Origin: Streptomyces globisporus
GTDB lineage: Bacteria > Actinomycetota > Actinomycetes > Streptomycetales > Streptomycetaceae
NCBI RefSeq assembly: GCF_003501885.1
Contig: NZ_QWFA01000041.1
Coordinates: 1 to 43,350, forward strand
Direction of reading: 5' to 3'
Length of the DNA: 43,350 bases
Part shown: in pieces, positions 9,099 to 15,058 of the stretch
Layout of the letters: the number at the start of each line of letters is the position of its first letter
Numbering within the stretch: position 1 is the first letter of the stretch
Notes under the pieces: model-generated
What the model saw: the letters and a program-made list of their open reading frames with translations, nothing else
Told to the model about the DNA's origin: nothing
Database searches by the model: none
Program-made: the position numbers and the translations under genes

Positions 9099-9934
9099 GC
9101 GTCACCGGCCGGCAGCCGGCGGGCGAGCACCCCGCCGGGGGAGACCCGCGCGAGGCGCTCCAGGACCGGATCGCCGCCGACTCCCTCACCACCCGGCGGG
9201 ACTACCTCCGGATCGTCACCACCGTCTCCGGCGGACTCGCCGTCGGCGGGATCGGGGTGGCCGCGGGCATCCTCCACCGCCACGGCGACGGCGAGGAGGG
9301 CAAGGCCCCCGAGCCGAAGCGCATCGCCGCCGGGCTCCCGCCCGGCGAATCGATCGCCTTCCGCTACCCGGGCGAGGAGGACCGGGCCGTCGCCGTCCGC
9401 CTCGACGACGGCACCCTCGTCGGCTACTCCGCCGTCTGCACCCACCTCGCCTGCGCCGTGCTCTGGCGCAAGGACCGAGGCGCCGAGGGCGAGCTGTACT
9501 GCCCGTGCCACGAGGGAGTCTTCGACGCCCGGTCCGGCGAGGTCACCGCGGGCCCGCCGCCGCGCGCGCTGCCCAAGGTCGTGGTCGTCGAGCAGGACGA
9601 CGGAAGCGTCTGGGCCGTGGGGACCACCCGGTCCGGCGAGAGCGTCGAGGAGGGCCTCTGCCGCCAGCTCGGCGGGGAGCGCCCCGACCTCGCCGCCCGT
9701 ATCGGCTGCCCGGGCGTCGACGGCGGAGCCGAGTCCCCGCCCCGGGCCGCCGGAGCCGGCCCTGGGCGCGGAGCCGAGTCCACGCCCCGGGCCGCCGGAG
9801 CCGGTTCCGCGGCCGGCCCTGGGCGCGGAGCCGAGTCCACGCCCCGGGCCGCCGGAGCCGGTTCCGCGGCCGGCCCTGGGCACGAAGCCCGTGCCACGTC
9901 CGCCACCGCCGAGAACCCGGGCAGGCGGTCATGA
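9095..9934 (+). CDS. TAT-anchored Rieske [2Fe-2S] protein with a repeat tail
   Basis: A 279-residue protein. A twin-arginine-type stretch (TTRRDYLRIV, about residues 29-38) precedes a hydrophobic segment and is a likely uncleaved anchor. The Rieske site is complete: C115-T-H117 and C136-P-C138-H139, with C120 and C138 as the probable disulfide, as in b6f/bc1 Rieske proteins. The last ~70 residues are Gly/Ala/Pro-rich, made of a tandem repeat (GAES[TP]PRAAGAG...). Overlaps at both ends place it in the operon. If TAT-exported, the cluster faces outside while the molybdenum subunits lack signals, a topology worth testing. A role as electron donor or acceptor to the cytochrome b is inferred. Confidence 0.9.
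   Translation: MSVTGRQPAGEHPAGGDPREALQDRIAADSLTTRRDYLRIVTTVSGGLAVGGIGVAAGILHRHGDGEEGKAPEPKRIAAGLPPGESIAFRYPGEEDRAVAVRLDDGTLVGYSAVCTHLACAVLWRKDRGAEGELYCPCHEGVFDARSGEVTAGPPPRALPKVVVVEQDDGSVWAVGTTRSGESVEEGLCRQLGGERPDLAARIGCPGVDGGAESPPRAAGAGPGRGAESTPRAAGAGSAAGPGRGAESTPRAAGAGSAAGPGHEARATSATAENPGRRS
9725..9883 (+). repeat. In-frame tandem repeat, about 2.8 copies of a 57-bp unit
   Basis: Three consecutive units: 9725-9769 (45 bp, lacking a 12-bp SAAG-coding part), 9770-9826 (57 bp) and 9827-9883 (57 bp). They encode the Ala/Gly/Pro-rich tail of the Rieske protein. Units 2 and 3 are nearly identical, so the array is recent and probably varies in copy number between strains. Confidence 0.9.
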
Positions 9935-10326
9935 ACGACACCCCGCATCCCGAGCAGCCGCTGCCGCCCCCGGGCACCCACTACCCGACCTACCACCCCG
10001 GCAGCGCCGACCCCCAGCTGAACCGGCCCGTCCACGAGCGGTATCCGCAGATCCGCCCCACCAGCGGATACGGGGACCCCCGGGTCCGGCACACCGGCCC
10101 CGGACCCGGAGCGGGCACCGACCAGGACCCCGAGCGCTCCTCGAAGCTGACCGCCCGCCTCGCCCTGGCCATGTCCGTCGTCATCGGCCAGCTCTGGGGG
10201 CTGACGATCCTGATCGACGAGTGGATGGAGGGCAACACCGGCACGGCCTGGTGGGGGGCCGGTTTCCTCTGCCTGTCGTTCCTCGTCGTGCTCGGCCTGT
10301 GGCTCCTCGACCCGAAGGACCGCTGA
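9931..10326 (+). CDS. Small membrane protein, last gene of the molybdoenzyme operon
   Basis: A 131-residue protein with a Pro-rich soluble first half (about residues 1-70) and two helices near residues 78-97 and 104-124. The ATG at 9931 overlaps the Rieske stop (ATGA). No family was recognised. Its constant coupling to the Rieske gene suggests an accessory or assembly subunit of the complex; this is inferred from position only. Confidence 0.75.
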   Translation: MNDTPHPEQPLPPPGTHYPTYHPGSADPQLNRPVHERYPQIRPTSGYGDPRVRHTGPGPGAGTDQDPERSSKLTARLALAMSVVIGQLWGLTILIDEWMEGNTGTAWWGAGFLCLSFLVVLGLWLLDPKDR

Positions 10327-10387
10327 CGCCCGCCGCCCGGTCCCACGGCGGCTCACCCCCCGTGGTGAGCCGCCGTACCCTGGAGAC

Positions 10388-10612
10388 ATGAGCGCCGCCC
10401 CCGCCCCCAGCCCGCGTGATGCGAAGCAGCAGCAGCCACAGGAGCAGCCGCACCGGGAACCGAAGCCCAAACCGGTTCTGATCTTCGACGATCCGCTGGA
10501 CCGGCAGTCCGCGGACGATACGGACCAGGGGTGGGGCGAGCGGCCTCCGGCCGGCGGCAGCGCCGCGGACCTCGCGCGCTTCCTGGACGAGAAGCCGCCC
10601 CACCACATCTGA
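10388..10612 (+). CDS. Small hypothetical protein
   Basis: A 74-residue hydrophilic protein, rich in Gln/Pro at the N-terminus, with a PVLIFDDPLDR core and a C-terminal AADLARFLDEKPPHHI. GGAG lies close to the ATG. It starts 61 nt after the molybdoenzyme operon on the same strand and may be co-transcribed. Codon use looks coding; no function is recognised. Confidence 0.55.
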   Translation: MSAAPAPSPRDAKQQQPQEQPHREPKPKPVLIFDDPLDRQSADDTDQGWGERPPAGGSAADLARFLDEKPPHHI

Positions 10613-10652
10613 GCGATGCCGCCCCACCACATCGGAGCGGTCGCGCGGAGGG

Positions 10653-11186
10653 CTACCGGTCCTCGCGCGGGCCGGCAGCAGCCCCGCCGACTCCGCCCGG
10701 TCCGTCGCCCGAGGCCGGCCCGGGCGCGCCACCGGTGCGCTGGGCGACCAGTTCGTCGCGGATCTCCTTCAGCACCTCCAGCTCGCTCACCTCGATCGTC
10801 TCCTGCACGCCTTCCTTGGCGGCCTGCATCGCCGCCCGCCTGGCCAGGTACTTGGCCATCGGCAGCACCATCAGGAAGTACACGACGGCGGCGGTGATCA
10901 GGAAGCTGAGGGTGGCGCTGAGCACCGAGCCCCACAGGATCTCGATCCCGTCCATCTTCCCGGTCTTCGGGTCCGTGGTGCACGGGCCCTGGAGGCAGGA
11001 GCTGTAGCTGTCCAGGTCCTGCGTGCCGAACGCGCCGACCAGGGGGTTGATGATGCCCTTGACGACCGCGTTCACGATGTTGGTGAAAGCGGCACCGATG
11101 ACGACAGCCACCGCGAGGTCGATCACATTGCCGCGCATCAGGAAGGCCTTGAAGCCCTCCAGCAGACTGACCTTCTTCTCGCTCAC
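10653..11186 (-). CDS. mscL: Large-conductance mechanosensitive channel MscL
   Basis: A 177-residue homopentameric osmotic safety valve. The N-terminus has LLEGFKAFLMRGNVIDLAVAVVIGAAF (amphipathic helix plus TM1) and TM2 lies near residues 70-95 (LSFLITAAVVYFLMVLP). The periplasmic loop carries a CLQGPC pair absent from E. coli MscL. The cytoplasmic helix is followed by a Gly/Pro-rich tail, longer than the usual 130-150 residues. The GTG at 11184-11186 is preceded by GGAAGG. Its M. tuberculosis counterpart lies in the same neighbourhood (Rv0985c). Confidence 0.95.
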   Translation of the reverse strand: MSEKKVSLLEGFKAFLMRGNVIDLAVAVVIGAAFTNIVNAVVKGIINPLVGAFGTQDLDSYSSCLQGPCTTDPKTGKMDGIEILWGSVLSATLSFLITAAVVYFLMVLPMAKYLARRAAMQAAKEGVQETIEVSELEVLKEIRDELVAQRTGGAPGPASGDGPGGVGGAAAGPREDR

Positions 11187-11299
11187 GGGTGAGCCTTCCT
11201 TCGCAGGGACAGTGAGGGGAGCACACTGCCCCACCACCCAAGTCGGGTGAAGGCGCTACTGTCCAATCCGCCGATTTCCACGGGTGCGGTGACAGGACG

Positions 11300-11821
11300 T
11301 CAGTTCGCATCGGACACCGCCACGGCCAGCCGCCCCGAAGCGCCCGCGCCGAGCAGCGCCGTGGCCGTCGGCCGCTCCACGGACAACACCACCAGCGCCC
11401 CGGCCCCCGTGGACGCCGGCGGCACCTTCGCCACCCGCGCCCCTCGGGCCACCAAGCGCGCGTCGCCGCCGCCCGCATCGCCCACCGCGATCACGTCGAC
11501 CCGGTCTCCCGGCCGCAGTAGCCGTACGGTCTCCGGGTCCGCGATCCGGACCGGCGCGGAGACCAGCCGCACCGGCGACCGGCCCGCCCCCGGCGGATCG
11601 TCCGGCGGGCCGGCCCCTCCGTCGGCGCTGCTCAGCCCCGTGGTGGCCAGTGCGGCGCCCGCCAGCGCGAGCCCCGCGGCGGCCGCACGCCGTTGGCGGC
11701 GCAGCATCCGCCGCAGCCGGTCCGCGCCACCGCCCCGCACCCGCAGGGGCCCGAACGGGCCCACCCCGCACGGCGCGGGCACCGGAGCAGGGAAGGGGGA
11801 GGGAGGGGAAGAAGTGGACAT
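11300..11821 (-). CDS. SAF-domain (RcpC/CpaB-like) membrane-anchored protein
   Basis: A 173-residue protein. A basic stretch and one hydrophobic anchor (near residues 40-60, RRAAAAGLALAGAALATTGL) are followed by an RcpC/CpaB-like region (SPVRLVSAPVRIADPETVRLLRPGDRVDVIAV). This resembles the CpaB/RcpC proteins of Flp (Tad) pilus machines, but no pilus genes are nearby. The ATG at 11821 is preceded by AGGTGG. A stand-alone role is possible; function uncertain. Confidence 0.7.
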   Translation of the reverse strand: MSTSSPPSPFPAPVPAPCGVGPFGPLRVRGGGADRLRRMLRRQRRAAAAGLALAGAALATTGLSSADGGAGPPDDPPGAGRSPVRLVSAPVRIADPETVRLLRPGDRVDVIAVGDAGGGDARLVARGARVAKVPPASTGAGALVVLSVERPTATALLGAGASGRLAVAVSDAN

Positions 11822-11891
11822 GGCACCACCTGGGATCAGTGCGGACGAGCGCAAGGGCAAGCGCACGACCGCGAAGGAAAGAGCTACGGAA

Positions 11892-11930
11892 AGGGGAGTC
11901 CGGACCGGTGTGACCCGGCCGGACTCCCCT
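11892..11930 (-). terminator. Hairpin downstream of mtnP
   Basis: A 12-bp perfect stem (AGGGGAGTCCGG / CCGGACTCCCCT) with an inner CCGG/CCGG pairing. It lies 115 nt past the mtnP stop and before the SAF-domain gene. There is no T-tract, which is common in Streptomyces. Confidence 0.6.
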
Positions 11931-11965
11931 CACTTTCCACCGTTCCAGCAGATCCCGCTGAGCCC

Positions 11966-11992
11966 TGTGGACAGCCTCCGCGCTGTGGACAA
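11966..11992. promoter_or_regulatory. Pair of DnaA-box-like sites
   Basis: TGTGGACAG (11966-11974) and TGTGGACAA (11984-11992) lie in the same orientation, 18 bp start to start. The second is an exact reverse complement of the preferred Streptomyces DnaA box TTGTCCACA; the first differs by one base. They lie in the non-coding gap between mtnP and the SAF-domain gene. Confidence 0.5.
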
Positions 11993-12044
11993 CTCCGTCA
12001 CCCGAACCGTGAGTTCCGCGCTGTCCGAGCAGCAGCCGTCCCCG

Positions 12045-12929
12045 CTAGGGCAGCGTGATCCCCGTGTCGATCCCGTCCAGCGCGTGGGCGCATGTGCAGT
12101 TGCGGCTCTCGGTCTTCGGCAGCCCCGCCACCGCGTCGAACAGCACCGAGCGCAGCCGGTCCACATTGGCCGCGAACACCTGGAGCACCTCCTCGTGCGA
12201 GACGCCCTCGCCGGCCTCGGCCCCCGCGTCCAGGTCGGTCACCAGGGTCATCGTGGTGTAGCAGAGCCCCAGCTCCCGGGCGAGGACCGCCTCGGGGTGC
12301 CCGGTCATGCCCACGACGGACCAGCCCATCGCCGCGTGCCAGCGCGACTCCGCGCGGGTCGAGAACCGGGGGCCCTCGACCACCACCAGGGTGCCGCCGT
12401 CCACCGGCTCCCAGTCCCGGCCGCGGGCCGCCGCGAGCGCGGCCTTGCGGCCCTCGGGGCAGTACGGGTCGGCGAAGCCCAGGTGGACGACGTTCGGCAC
12501 GGTCCCGTCGGCCCGGGCCTCACCGTCGTAATAGGTCTGCACGCGGGTCTTCGTGCGGTCCACCAGTTGGTCGGGGACGAGCAGGGTGCCCGGCCCGAAC
12601 TCCGGCCGCAGTCCGCCCACCGCGCACGGCCCGAGCACCTGCCGGACGCCGACGGAGCGCAGCGCCCACAGGTTGGCCCGGTAGTTGATGCGGTGCGGTG
12701 GCAGGTGGTGGCCGCGTCCGTGGCGGGGCAGGAAAGCCACCCGGCGGCCGCCGAGCTCGCCGAGGAAGACCGAGTCGCTCGGCTTGCCGTAAGGGGTGTC
12801 CACCGCGACCTCGGTGACGTCCTCCAGGAAGGAGTAGAAGCCCGAGCCGCCGATGACACCGATCTCCGCGGACCCCTCGGCCCCCGCCGTACCCGTACCG
12901 GAGTTCGTTTCCGTATGTGCGTTCACCAT
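12045..12929 (-). CDS. mtnP: S-methyl-5'-thioadenosine phosphorylase (MTA phosphorylase)
   Basis: A 294-residue nucleoside phosphorylase that cleaves MTA with phosphate to adenine and 5-methylthioribose-1-phosphate. Family motifs: the phosphate loop IGVIGGSGFYSFL (about 24-36), LPRHGRGHHLPPHRINYRANLWAL (about 75-98), the PRFSTRAES segment, and MVGMTGHPEAVLARELGLCY-type substrate residues (here VVGMTGHPEA). The ATG at 12929 is used; a GTG one codon later is possible. It lies downstream of fmdB, with a strong hairpin between, so it is probably a separate unit. Confidence 0.95.
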   Translation of the reverse strand: MVNAHTETNSGTGTAGAEGSAEIGVIGGSGFYSFLEDVTEVAVDTPYGKPSDSVFLGELGGRRVAFLPRHGRGHHLPPHRINYRANLWALRSVGVRQVLGPCAVGGLRPEFGPGTLLVPDQLVDRTKTRVQTYYDGEARADGTVPNVVHLGFADPYCPEGRKAALAAARGRDWEPVDGGTLVVVEGPRFSTRAESRWHAAMGWSVVGMTGHPEAVLARELGLCYTTMTLVTDLDAGAEAGEGVSHEEVLQVFAANVDRLRSVLFDAVAGLPKTESRNCTCAHALDGIDTGITLP

Positions 12930-12970
12930 GCGGTCACCGTATCCGCAGGGGTGCCGCCCGGGGGAAACGA

Positions 12971-13004
12971 CCGGACCCCGCCGAGGGGTCTCGGCGGGGT
13001 CCGG
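12971..13004 (-). terminator. Strong hairpin terminator after the FmdB-type gene
   Basis: Perfect 14-bp stem (CCGGACCCCGCCGA / TCGGCGGGGTCCGG) with a 6-nt loop, 32 nt past the fmdB stop and upstream of the mtnP start. No T-tract. Confidence 0.85.
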
Positions 13005-13035
13005 TGAAAGGCGGGTGGTGCGGGTGTACGTGGGC

Positions 13036-13377
13036 TCAGGCGGCCGACGTACCGCTCGACGAGGCCGACGCGGGGGTCGACGACGAGGAGGAGGCGGACG
13101 ACGAGGCGCTCGCCTTCGTGTCCGAGCCCGTCGACGACGAGGACGAACCCGAGTCGGACGACTTCGAGGCAGTCGACGCCGGCGTGCTGCTCGACGAGGA
13201 GCCGCGGCTGTCGTTCCGGTAGAAACCGGAACCCTTGAAGACGATGCCGACCGCGGAGAACACCTTCTTGAGGCGTCCGTCGCAGCTCGGGCACACGGTC
13301 AGGGCGTCATCGGTGAACTTCTGCACCGCCTCGAGGCCCTCGCCGCACTCGGTGCACTGGTACTGATAGGTCGGCAC
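13036..13377 (-). CDS. FmdB-family zinc-ribbon protein with Ser-rich tail (Ruc-like)
   Basis: A 113-residue protein. The first ~50 residues form the FmdB zinc ribbon (MPTYQYQCTECG and CPSCDGRLKKVF, a CxxC pair 22 residues apart), followed by GIVFKGSGFYRND. The rest is low-complexity Ser/Ala/Thr and surely disordered. The layout (four cysteines plus disordered tail) and synteny match M. tuberculosis Rv0991c (Ruc), described as a redox-regulated chaperone of the HrcA regulon. The CIRCE element directly upstream supports heat-shock control. GGAGGAG precedes the ATG at 13377. Chaperone function is inferred by analogy. Confidence 0.88.
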   Translation of the reverse strand: MPTYQYQCTECGEGLEAVQKFTDDALTVCPSCDGRLKKVFSAVGIVFKGSGFYRNDSRGSSSSSTPASTASKSSDSGSSSSSTGSDTKASASSSASSSSSTPASASSSGTSAA

Positions 13378-13386
13378 TTGCTCCTC

Positions 13387-13413
13387 CTGGCACTCTCACT
13401 CAATGAGTGCTAA
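13387..13413 (-). promoter_or_regulatory. CIRCE element (HrcA operator)
   Basis: CTGGCACTC, nine-base spacer, GAGTGCTAA: seven of nine arm positions are complementary, with the canonical N9 spacing. It begins 10 nt upstream of the fmdB ATG and touches the ribosome site. HrcA bound here would block transcription or initiation of the zinc-ribbon gene. Confidence 0.85.
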
Positions 13414-13443
13414 CGACGCTCCATACTGACGTATTCCGTCGGA

Positions 13444-14724
13444 TCAGTCCACCGTGACCGGCTCGCGGTGACCGATCCCACGTGCCACCGTGCGTCCCTG
13501 GGACTTCGGAGCCAGCCGGGAGCGCAGGGCGAGCAGGGTCATGAGAGCCAGGGCGGTTCCGGCCAGGGGGACCAGGAATCCGGTGCTCGCGCCGTGGGCG
13601 TCGGCGAGTCGCCCCGCCACGGTCACGGCCGCCGCCTGGCCGAGCGCCACCGCGCCCGTCAGCCAGGTGAAGGCCTCCGTACGGGCGGTGGCGGGAACCA
13701 GCGCCTCGACCAGGGTGTAGCCGCTGATCAGGGCCGGGGCGATGCAGAGGCCGACCAGCAGGCCGAGCCCGGCCAGCAGCGGTACCGAGTGCACGGCCCA
13801 CAGGCCGGACGCGGTCAGGGTCAGCGCCACGTACCCGACGATCAGTCGGCGGCGCGGGCTGCTCTTCCAGGCGATGGCGCCGCAGGCGATGCCGGCCAGC
13901 ATGTTTCCCGCGGCGAAGATGCCGTAGAGGACACCGTTCACACCGGGGTGGCCGATCTCCTCCGAGAACGCGGTCAGCGAAACCTGCATGCCGCCGAAGA
14001 CCGCGCCGATGCCCAGGAAGGTGATGGCCAGGACGCGCACGCCCGGTACGGAGAGTGCCGATGCGTGCGGCTCGGCCGCGGTGGCCTTGGCGCGCGGGGC
14101 GGGCTGGGTGGCGCGCTGCGCTGCGAAGAGCAGGCCACCGATCAGGGTCAGGGCGGCTTCCGTGATCAGTCCGGCCGCCGGGTGCACGCCGGTGCACAGG
14201 GCGGTGGCGATCACCGGGCCCAGGACGAACGTGAACTCGTCCGTCACCGACTCGAACGCGGCCGCGGTGGACATCAGCGGGGAGGCGGGCCGGTCGGGGG
14301 TCGCCCCCAGCATCGCCGCCCAGCGGGCCCGCACCATGGGGCCGATCTGCGGGATCGACGCACCGGTCGGCACGGCGGCGGCGAACAGCGCCCACAGGGG
14401 CGCGTCCGCCAGCGCCAGTACGGTCAGGGCGCTCACGGAGACGGCGTGGAGCAGGACCCCGGGCACCAGGACGGCACGCTGGCCGAACCGGTCGGCGAGT
14501 TTGCCGCTCTGCGGGGCGAACAGCGCCATGGAGACGCCGGAGACCGCAGCGACGGCGCCCGCGCTGCCGTACGAGCCGGTCGTGTGCTGCACGAGGAGGA
14601 CGATGCCGATGGTGAGCATCGCGAAGGGCTGCCGTGCGGCGAAGCCGGGGAGGAGGAAGGTCCACGCACCGGGGGTGCGCAGCAGTTGCCCGTATCCGGG
14701 GCGGTCGGAGACCGTGGTCGCCAC
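13444..14724 (-). CDS. MFS transporter (12-helix)
   Basis: A 426-residue transporter with MFS motif A-like SGKLADRFGQRAVLVPGV near residue 73 and PTGASIPQIGPMVRARW in the following helix region. It belongs to a broad family of actinobacterial efflux MFS proteins; substrate unknown. The GTG at 14722-14724 lies inside a perfect inverted repeat (14710-14728), so initiation may be controlled. It ends 66 nt before fmdB and has its own leader of over 300 nt. Confidence 0.9.
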   Translation of the reverse strand: MATTVSDRPGYGQLLRTPGAWTFLLPGFAARQPFAMLTIGIVLLVQHTTGSYGSAGAVAAVSGVSMALFAPQSGKLADRFGQRAVLVPGVLLHAVSVSALTVLALADAPLWALFAAAVPTGASIPQIGPMVRARWAAMLGATPDRPASPLMSTAAAFESVTDEFTFVLGPVIATALCTGVHPAAGLITEAALTLIGGLLFAAQRATQPAPRAKATAAEPHASALSVPGVRVLAITFLGIGAVFGGMQVSLTAFSEEIGHPGVNGVLYGIFAAGNMLAGIACGAIAWKSSPRRRLIVGYVALTLTASGLWAVHSVPLLAGLGLLVGLCIAPALISGYTLVEALVPATARTEAFTWLTGAVALGQAAAVTVAGRLADAHGASTGFLVPLAGTALALMTLLALRSRLAPKSQGRTVARGIGHREPVTVD

Positions 14725-14728
14725 GGTC
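14710..14728 (-). promoter_or_regulatory. Inverted repeat covering the MFS start codon
   Basis: Perfect 8-bp arms GACCGTGG and CCACGGTC around TCG; the GTG start lies within it. It could be a protein operator or an mRNA hairpin hiding the start. Confidence 0.5.
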
Positions 14729-14957
14729 CTTGCCTTTCTGCCGCCTGGTGGCCCTGCTTCCCGGCGCCCTTGTGGGGCGGGCCGGACGGAAGCGGCCGAG
14801 AGCTGTCCTCTTCGCGCGGAACTGCGGTAGATGCCGGGCGGCTCGCTGCCATCGGCGAAGAAACGCCGGGCGAAGAGACACCACGACCGCCATACGGTCG
14901 CGCCAGCTCTGCATCAGACAGAGTTGGTCGATCAGGTTTGCCTTCATGCTACAGGTA

Positions 14958-14995
14958 GGAAGCCCTGTGCGCCTGAGAATGCGCACAGGGCTTCC
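14958..14995 (-). terminator. Perfect 15-bp hairpin downstream of the antiporter
   Basis: Arms GGAAGCCCTGTGCGC and GCGCACAGGGCTTCC with an 8-nt loop, 64 nt past the antiporter stop. Most likely the antiporter terminator; it may also act in the MFS leader. Confidence 0.7.
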
Positions 14996-15010
14996 GTGTC
15001 AGCCTGTGAT

Positions 15011-15030
15011 CTACGACGCGTTTGTCGTAG
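15011..15030. promoter_or_regulatory. CTACGAC-N6-GTCGTAG dyad
   Basis: Perfect 7-bp arms with a 6-bp spacer. Similar TAC...GTA dyads bind BlaI/MecI- or TetR-type repressors, so it could be an operator for the MFS gene. The binding protein is unknown. Confidence 0.4.
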
Positions 15031-15058
15031 GTTGCCTGTGTTGTCACCTCTCAGAGGC

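Larger units (their letters stand above)
14725..15058. other. Gene-free stretch with three dyads between antiporter and MFS genes
   Basis: A 334-nt gap with no convincing gene. It contains a CGACCG/CGGTCG hairpin (14884-14900), a 15-bp perfect hairpin (14958-14995) and a CTACGAC/GTCGTAG dyad (15011-15030). A frame runs through it on the minus strand, but its codon bias is poor. Confidence 0.6.

Noticed and set aside
13400..14986. 528-codon minus frame over the MFS gene and its leader
   Set aside because: Arg/Pro-rich off-frame translation; the MFS frame carries the helices and motifs.
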